Below are positions 58,238-64,000 of a stretch of 64,000 nucleotides of DNA, in pieces. The translations under genes and the position numbers were made by a program. This DNA is from Proteus penneri (lineage in GTDB: Bacteria; Pseudomonadota; Gammaproteobacteria; Enterobacterales; Enterobacteriaceae). Numbering within the stretch: the stretch's first letter is position 1; each line of letters begins with the position of its first letter. The DNA lies in assembly GCF_003144535.1 (NCBI RefSeq), contig NZ_PHFJ01000001.1, positions 372,001 through 436,000 of the forward strand, given 5' to 3'. Under the pieces are notes generated by a model. The model saw only the letters and a program-made list of their open reading frames with translations. It was not told the origin of the DNA and did not search any database.

Positions 58238-59060
58238 GGGTATCTCCCAATACGTCGCGTAATCCATCACCCAATAAATTAAATGCCAGACTGCTGATTA
58301 AAATCGCTGTACCCGGAATAGCGGCTACCCACCATTGGTCAAAAATAACAGGCATACCTTCTGCGATCATTGCTCCCCATTCAGCCATAGGAGGGCGAGC
58401 ACCTAATCCAAGAAAACCCAGACCTGCGGCAGCAAGAATAATCACCGCCAAATTAAGGGCTAAACGTACAATGGCTGACGGTAAGCATAGAGGTAAAATA
58501 TGTCCCCATAAAAGTCGAATACCTTTAATTCCCATCATTTCGGCTGCAGCAAGATAATCACTATTACGCAAATGTTGAATTTCACTGCGAGATTGACGTG
58601 CATAAGCAGGCCATGCAGTTAAAGCCAGTGCTAATGCACCATTTAGCAGGCCAGGACCTAACATTGCGACAAAGGCAAAGGCGAGAATAAGAGAAGGCAT
58701 CGACATTACAATATCGGTGATGCGCATTAAAATACGTTCAGTCCAACCGCCGTAATATCCAGATAAAATCCCGATCAACAATCCTAATGGTAAGGTGATA
58801 ATAGCCACCAATCCCACCAAACCTAGCATTGGGCGAGTACCATAGATAAGGCGAGAAAGAATATCGCGTCCATAATTGTCTGTGCCTAGCCAATGTTCAG
58901 CATTGGGTGCTAACAAACGTTGGGCTGCATGTTGCCAATTGGGATCATAAGGGGCTAACCAAGGTGCAAAAATAGCAATAATTAACAGTAAAATAAGCAA
59001 CGATAAACCGATAAATGCGGAAGGCGAACGCGCTATTTTTCTTAAAAATGAAGGTGACAT
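58230..59060 (-). CDS. Peptide/nickel-type ABC transporter permease (OppC/DppC-like)
   Basis: A 276-residue permease with an N-terminal span ending in APWLAPYDPNWQ (OppC N-terminal motif), the DNYGRDILSRLIYGTRPML block, and the ATPase-contacting EAA loop AAEMMGIKGIRLLWGHILPL. Six spans expected. Its start codon overlaps the stop of the other permease gene (TAATG). Confidence 0.92.
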   Translation of the reverse strand: MSPSFLRKIARSPSAFIGLSLLILLLIIAIFAPWLAPYDPNWQHAAQRLLAPNAEHWLGTDNYGRDILSRLIYGTRPMLGLVGLVAIITLPLGLLIGILSGYYGGWTERILMRITDIVMSMPSLILAFAFVAMLGPGLLNGALALALTAWPAYARQSRSEIQHLRNSDYLAAAEMMGIKGIRLLWGHILPLCLPSAIVRLALNLAVIILAAAGLGFLGLGARPPMAEWGAMIAEGMPVIFDQWWVAAIPGTAILISSLAFNLLGDGLRDVLGDTHE

Positions 59061-60103
59061 TAGCGGAGCCTCGGATCAGTCAAACGAATAACGATATCGG
59101 TAATATTATTAATAAAGACAAAGCATAAACCGATAACTAAAGTACCACCCATAATAGCGGTGGTATCACCCGCAAAAAGTGCGGTTGTAAGATATCGACC
59201 GATTCCCGGCCAAGAAAAGACCGTTTCTGTTAATACCGCCCCTTCTAACATACCGGTATAAGATAGGGCGATAATAGTCATTAAAACACCACGAATATTG
59301 GGTAATACGTGATAAAAAAGAATACGTAACTCACCAATGCCTTTTGCTCTCGCTAGTGTGACATACTCTTTATTCATTTCGTTTAAACAGGCCGAACGAG
59401 TTAAACGAGTAATAGAAGCAAGGGCAAAATAAGCTAACAGAGAAACGGGCAAAATAAGGTGTGATAACGCGTTAAAAAAGGCGTCTTTATCACCTGCTAA
59501 TAAGGTATCGATTAACGCAAAGCCTGTTACGGGTTCAATCGTAAATTGATAGATATCGTCTAATCGTCCGGGGCCAGCAGTCCATTGTAATGTGGCATAG
59601 AAGATCAATAGCAAAATCAAACCTAACCAGAAAATAGGAACAGAGCTACCCAATAGCGTCAAAATGCGCAAAATAAAATCGAGAGGTGTTCCCACAAATC
59701 GCGCACATAAAACACCGAATAAAATACCGAGACTGGCACCAATCAGTAATGCAATCGTCGCTAATTCTAATGTCGCGGGGAATGTTGCTAACAAATCATC
59801 AAGCACTGGCTGGCCTGTTGATGTTGCTGTACCTAAATGCCCTTGTAGCAGTGCTTCCACATAGTGAAAAAACTGCATATAGAGAGGTAAATCCAGCCCT
59901 AATTCATGTTTGACTTGGTTATAGGTTTCGAGGCTTGCATGATCACCAACAATTTGCAGAACAGGATCAACAGGGGAAAGTGCAGAAAGCGTGAAAGTAA
60001 TTACAAGAAGCCCAAAAAGTGTAAGTACTAATGTCAATATTCCTTGAGCAAAAGTAATTAACTGACTTTTTAGACGAATAGGTAACGTCATAGCAGTATT
60101 CAT
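59060..60103 (-). CDS. Peptide/nickel-type ABC transporter permease (OppB/DppB-like)
   Basis: Start proposed at ATG 60103 because the longer frame (to 60145) begins inside the hairpin that follows the binding-protein gene. The 347-residue product has an N-terminal span, LSPVDPVLQIVGDHAS, LGLDLPLYMQFFHYVEALLQ, and the EAA loop YVTLARAKGIGELRILFYHV. It pairs with the OppC-like permease. Confidence 0.9.
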   Translation of the reverse strand: MNTAMTLPIRLKSQLITFAQGILTLVLTLFGLLVITFTLSALSPVDPVLQIVGDHASLETYNQVKHELGLDLPLYMQFFHYVEALLQGHLGTATSTGQPVLDDLLATFPATLELATIALLIGASLGILFGVLCARFVGTPLDFILRILTLLGSSVPIFWLGLILLLIFYATLQWTAGPGRLDDIYQFTIEPVTGFALIDTLLAGDKDAFFNALSHLILPVSLLAYFALASITRLTRSACLNEMNKEYVTLARAKGIGELRILFYHVLPNIRGVLMTIIALSYTGMLEGAVLTETVFSWPGIGRYLTTALFAGDTTAIMGGTLVIGLCFVFINNITDIVIRLTDPRLR

Positions 60104-60137
60104 ACAGCAATAGCCTAGTGAAATGGCAAAAAATAGA

Positions 60138-60165
60138 CCATCCACAATAACATGACTGTGGATGG
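60138..60165 (-). repeat. Hairpin between binding-protein and permease genes
   Basis: 9-bp stem CCATCCACA / TGTGGATGG with a 10-nt loop. It lies directly after the solute-binding protein gene, where such hairpins commonly protect the upstream mRNA and reduce downstream expression so that binding protein is made in excess. Confidence 0.65.
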
Positions 60166-60180
60166 TTTCAGGAGAAAATA

Positions 60181-61746
60181 TTACTTAGTTACTTTGTCAT
60201 AATAAACCATATCTGCATTTAGACCTTGGGCATAACCTTTAACATTATCGCGCATGACGATTTGGTTTTTACCTTGATCGATAAAGACATAAGGTGAACT
60301 ACGTTGTAACTCTTTTTGCATTTCAGTATAGAGCGATTGACGTTTTGTTTTGTCTGCTTCATTAAGTGCAGCCAATGTTTGCTGGCTTAGTTCAGGAATT
60401 TTCCAACCATTTAACCAAGCAACAGTATTGGATTGTCCATCGTTATAAGCAAAGGCACTCGCATTTGAATGCGCATCAAAATAGTCTGGGATCCAAAAAC
60501 GAATCGCGGCTTGGTGTTGTTTAGCGCGTACGCGGCTATACACTTGGCTACCTGCCGCTGGCAATAAATCTACTTGTACACCTGCTTGAGCAAAACTTGC
60601 CTGAATGGATTGTGCCACCGTAATATAAGGTACTTTGTTCTCAACATCTAATGTAAAGCGAGCATTGGTAATGCCTGCTTTGGCTAAAATTTCTTTGGCC
60701 TTCTTTGGATCAAAAGTGAATGGGTTATCTTTTAGTGCACCCGGTAAACCTACGGGTAAAAAACTTTGGTGAATAAAATACTGACCGCGCATTAGATCTT
60801 CAGTAATGCCTTTGTAGTCAACTAAATAACGAGACGCTTCCCAAAATGCAGGGTTACTCAGTGCAGGGTTTCCACTGGCAGTATTAAACGCCATATACAC
60901 TTGTTCTGCAGAAGGGATATCTAAAATTTTGATCCCTGCTTTGCCTGCTAATGCGGCAGTTTGGTCAGTGCCTAGTTCACGTGCAATATCTGCATCACCT
61001 TTTTCAATCAATAAGCGACGTGATGCCGGATCGGGCACGTTTTTAATAATAATATTCGCCATTTTAGGCGCGCCAGTTGGTGAGAGAGGGTTTGCTTCTA
61101 ACACTATGGCTTGACGTGGTTGATAAGCCCGCATTTTGTATGCGCCACTTCCGGCTGAGTTCATTTTCAGCCAGCTATTCCCAAAGTCATTATTTTTAAT
61201 GTGAGCAGAAACTAGCTTTTCATCAACGATAGAAGCAATTGGGGTTGAGAGGATATTTAGCACAACATCAGGGCTGACATCCGCAGTCCAACGCACTTCT
61301 AATTCATTATCACTGACTTTTTTCAATAATGAAGTAATGTTTTCTGTTTTCCAACCTAAGACATTTAGAATAAAGGCTGGTGATTTATTCATGGTGATCG
61401 CACGCTGATAAGAGAAGATAATATCTTCAGGGCGAACGGTGTTACCAGATGCAAATTTTGCATCAGGTTTAATTTTGAATACGATAGATTTTTGTTCAGG
61501 ATTTGCTTGCCAGCTTTCAACTAAAATTGGCTCATTAATCTCAGGATTATCACGATTAGGTTGAACAATACGCTGATATAAACTAGGCACAGTTTGAATA
61601 CTAGACAGTTCATTACTTTCAGCTGGATCAAGGCTAACAATATCATCAAGCCCTTGTACCACAATTAATGTATTCGCAGGTGTTGCTGCAAATGCCGGTA
61701 CGGAAAGGGCACCCACAACGAATAATGATAATAATTTTGCTTTCAT
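60181..61746 (-). CDS. Periplasmic solute-binding protein of peptide/nickel-type ABC transporter
   Basis: The 521-residue protein has a clear signal peptide (MKAKLLSLFVVGALSVPAFA, cleavage before ATP). The family 5 binding-protein pattern follows: LDDIVSLDPAESNELSSIQT, LVESWQANPEQKSIVFKIKP, DAKFASGNTVRPEDIIFSYQ and the later ASRRLLIEKGDADIAREL. GGGAG lies ahead of its ATG, and it leads the operon. It resembles neither OppA nor DppA closely. A peptide, opine or similar ligand is likely but cannot be fixed. Confidence 0.9.
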   Translation of the reverse strand: MKAKLLSLFVVGALSVPAFAATPANTLIVVQGLDDIVSLDPAESNELSSIQTVPSLYQRIVQPNRDNPEINEPILVESWQANPEQKSIVFKIKPDAKFASGNTVRPEDIIFSYQRAITMNKSPAFILNVLGWKTENITSLLKKVSDNELEVRWTADVSPDVVLNILSTPIASIVDEKLVSAHIKNNDFGNSWLKMNSAGSGAYKMRAYQPRQAIVLEANPLSPTGAPKMANIIIKNVPDPASRRLLIEKGDADIARELGTDQTAALAGKAGIKILDIPSAEQVYMAFNTASGNPALSNPAFWEASRYLVDYKGITEDLMRGQYFIHQSFLPVGLPGALKDNPFTFDPKKAKEILAKAGITNARFTLDVENKVPYITVAQSIQASFAQAGVQVDLLPAAGSQVYSRVRAKQHQAAIRFWIPDYFDAHSNASAFAYNDGQSNTVAWLNGWKIPELSQQTLAALNEADKTKRQSLYTEMQKELQRSSPYVFIDQGKNQIVMRDNVKGYAQGLNADMVYYDKVTK

Positions 61747-62498
61747 GAGACGCTCCCTGAAATGGTGTAGCTAAAGTCGTTATGTCAATAACTTATTACT
61801 TATTACTTTGTGAACTTAACTTAGGCAAAACGTGACCAATGCGCAAAGTTTTAATTACGCTTACATATAACCCTTCGTTATAAGTAGCCAAAATTAATTA
61901 TGGTAGAAGAATAATTAACCGCAAGAATAGGGTGATGAAATATGTCTTTAGACGATCACTTTCCATTCAAATTAAACATTTAGATTAAATTTTAAAAACA
62001 AATAATAAAAGTGAATATTTAATAATCTATAAATATTTTTATATTAGAATTGTTATTCAGTTTAGAGATGAATTTATTGTTATTTTAAATTAATTTCAAA
62101 GAGAAATTTTTTACAAATAAAGCATCATAAAGTTCTGTGAGTTAAGTAAAACCCATCCTAATTATATTAAATTTGTGAGCTGAGTAGGTTTTCTATCTAT
62201 AAAACTTGCATGATGTTAATTTAATGTTTATTTGTTGTTTTGTTCCTCTCGATATATATATTTTATTTTCTCAGGATAGAACTCTAGAGGGCTCAATAAA
62301 GTTAAGTGATAAGAATACCGCATTAATTGACAAAATTTACGATAAGTGTAAAAAAGAAGAGTGTTGGTATCATTTTTATCTCATAAATATCTTTAAAATC
62401 TTTAAGAGCCACAAATATTACAATCAAAATTTAACAACGATACATATCGTTAATTGAGCGACCCCGCTATAAATTATTGTTTATTAGGAGAGGTACCC
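61747..62498. other. Divergent regulatory region of the ABC transporter operon and oppA
   Basis: About 750 bases, strongly AT-rich. It must hold both promoters and the oppA leader, which in related bacteria is a target of the small RNA GcvB. One 83-codon frame (62206-62457) is not supported as a gene. Confidence 0.5.
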
Positions 62499-64000
62499 AT
62501 GAAAAATAAAGCCACGTTAAAAACAGTGTTCCCACTTAGTATTATGTCACTTGTATTAACCTCCTTTTTTTCTCATGCCATTACTCTTCCTGAAGGCACT
62601 ACTCTGGCCAAACAACAGAATATTGTGATTAATAACGGTACTGAAGTTTCATCTCTTGACCCGCATAAAGTAGAAGGCGCACCAGAAACTAATATTATTT
62701 TAAATTTATTAGAAGGTCTGACTTATGTGGGGCCTAATGGCGAGAGCATGCCGGGCGTTGCACAACGCTGGGAAACGGATGATAACAAGGTGTGGACATT
62801 CTATTTGCGAGAAGATGCAAAGTGGAGTGATGGTACACCAGTGACCGCTGAAGACTTTGTTTATAGCTGGCGTCGAGTGGTCGATCCTAAAACAGGTTCA
62901 CCTTATGCCAGTTATCTTGAATATGCTTATGTTGAAAATGTTGCAGATATTCTTAGTGGAAAAAAAACGCCTGAAGCACTAGGTGTGAAAGCGATAGATC
63001 CTCATACTTTGCAAATTAATTTAACCAAGCCAATTCCCTATTTAGTCGATATGGTCAGCCATACGCCATTAAAACCAGTTAAAAAAGAGGTTGTTGAAAA
63101 ATATGGCGTGAATTGGACTCGTCCTGAAAATTTTGTCGGTAATGGTGCTTATGTTATTGAAAATTGGGTTGTGAATGAAAAGGTGACTTTAAAACGTAAT
63201 CCACTTTATTGGGATAATAAAAACACCATTATTGAGCAAGCTACATTTTTACCAATTAGCTCAGAAACCAGTGATATTAATCGCTATCGTAGCGGTGAAA
63301 TAGATATCACTAATAGCGCTATTCCTCCTGTTCTGTATAGAAAAATGAGGCAAGAACAGCCAGAGAATTTACATGTCACACCGTATTTATGTACTTTCTA
63401 TTATGAATTAAATAATAAAAAAGCGCCTTTTGATGATCCTCGTGTTCGTGAAGCGGTGAAACTGACACTTGATAGAGAAGTTATTGCTGAAAAAATAATG
63501 GGACAAGGGCAAATACCCGCTTATTCTTTTACTCCCTCTTTTATTGGTAACGGTAATTTTAAAGCGCCTAAATGGGCTTATTGGACACAACAGCAACGTA
63601 ATGAGAGGGCGCGTGAATTATTAAAAGAAGCGGGATTTGATGCTCAAAATCCTCTAACTTTTACTTTGCTCTACAATACGTCTGATCAAAATAAACAGCA
63701 GGCCATAGCTGCTGCATCAATGTGGAAAAAAAGTATTGGTGCAAATGTGACGTTGCAAAACCAAGAGTGGAAAACCGCATTAGAAAATCGTAATCAAGGA
63801 AATTATCAAGTTGCGAGAGCAACGTGGTGTGCAGATTACAATGAACCAACCTCGTTTTTAAATTCATTTCTTTCCACAAGTAGTCTTAATACAGTCTTTT
63901 ATGAAAATAATGATTACGATGACGCATTAAATAATGCTTCAATTGCGGTTGATAAAGAGGCTCGACATCAACTCTATCAGCGCGCTGAAGCCTTGTTAGA
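62499..64000 (+). CDS. oppA: Oligopeptide-binding protein OppA (5' part; runs off the window)
   Basis: Translation from ATG 62499 (AGGAGAGG upstream) stays open to the window end, 500 codons. It shows a signal peptide (KNKATLKTVFPLSIMSLVLT, then SFFSHA), INNGTEVSSLDPHKVEGAPE, DAKWSDGTPVTAEDFVYSW, NRYRSGEIDITN, CTFYYELNNKKAPFDDPRVR and RATWCADYNEPTSFLNSFLS, all OppA/MppA landmarks. It binds oligopeptides for the Opp importer and follows ychE in the conserved order, displaced by the inserted transporter operon. MppA, its murein-peptide paralogue, is an alternative name. Confidence 0.93.
   Translation, partial: MKNKATLKTVFPLSIMSLVLTSFFSHAITLPEGTTLAKQQNIVINNGTEVSSLDPHKVEGAPETNIILNLLEGLTYVGPNGESMPGVAQRWETDDNKVWTFYLREDAKWSDGTPVTAEDFVYSWRRVVDPKTGSPYASYLEYAYVENVADILSGKKTPEALGVKAIDPHTLQINLTKPIPYLVDMVSHTPLKPVKKEVVEKYGVNWTRPENFVGNGAYVIENWVVNEKVTLKRNPLYWDNKNTIIEQATFLPISSETSDINRYRSGEIDITNSAIPPVLYRKMRQEQPENLHVTPYLCTFYYELNNKKAPFDDPRVREAVKLTLDREVIAEKIMGQGQIPAYSFTPSFIGNGNFKAPKWAYWTQQQRNERARELLKEAGFDAQNPLTFTLLYNTSDQNKQQAIAAASMWKKSIGANVTLQNQEWKTALENRNQGNYQVARATWCADYNEPTSFLNSFLSTSSLNTVFYENNDYDDALNNASIAVDKEARHQLYQRAEALL

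Noticed and set aside
62206-62457. 83-codon open frame upstream of oppA
   Set aside because: Very AT-rich with no clear ribosome site and low-complexity content; it lies in the expected oppA promoter and leader.

Overview
The window reads as chromosome of an AT-rich member of the Enterobacterales, most likely Proteus or a close relative in the Morganellaceae. Long blocks keep the E. coli gene order: uvrY-uvrC-pgsA-glyW-cysT-leuZ; dsbB-nhaB-fadR with dadA-dadX; gapA-yeaD-msrB-yeaC-pncA-ansA-sppA-ydjA-selD-topB-xthA; and tRNA-Tyr-purU-ychJ-rssB-galU-hns-tdk-adhE-ychE-oppA. The protein sequences match the E. coli ones closely, but base composition is much lower in GC. This identification comes from recognition, not from a search.

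Layout. 1-2.2 kb: the start of a short-chain dehydrogenase, then a two-gene RNA-repair operon (ATP-dependent RNA ligase plus an HD-phosphoesterase/5'-kinase). 2.3-8 kb: a secreted DUF4822 protein, then a four-gene operon of unknown substrate (DeoR-type DNA-binding domain fused to a PfkB sugar kinase, a ThuA/GATase-like protein, a YdcZ-type transporter and a phosphotriesterase-like hydrolase). 8-12.7 kb: class II fructose-bisphosphatase, a 1016-residue DUF2339 membrane protein and a frameshifted GFA-family gene. 12.8-16.8 kb: a UvrY homologue that has lost its phosphorylation site, uvrC, pgsA and a tRNA operon in which leuZ is present three times. 16.9-21.8 kb: an accessory stretch with a family 9 glycosyltransferase, an alcohol dehydrogenase remnant, a small membrane protein, SotB and EmrE exporters and a lipoprotein. 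21.8-31.2 kb: dsbB, nhaB, fadR, dadAX, hypF, mipA. 31.2-43.3 kb: the gapA-to-xthA housekeeping block. 43.7-52.6 kb: a LysR regulator, tRNA-Tyr, purU, ychJ, rssB (without rssA), galU, a UDP-glucuronate 4-epimerase, hns and tdk. 52.8-64 kb: adhE, ychE, a five-gene peptide-type ABC transporter on the minus strand and the 5' part of oppA.

How the genes work together. galU and the adjacent epimerase fit a UDP-glucose to UDP-glucuronate to UDP-galacturonate route for envelope glycans (the dehydrogenase is not in this window). dadA and dadX form the alanine catabolic pair. gapA, the class II fructose-bisphosphatase and adhE belong to central and fermentative carbon metabolism. selD supplies selenophosphate; hypF supplies the hydrogenase cyanide ligand. 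No CRISPR array, integrase, insertion sequence or prophage was seen. The best candidates for less-described biology are the RNA ligase/HD-Pnk operon, the DeoR-kinase fusion operon with its altered phosphotriesterase, and the receiver-dead UvrY.
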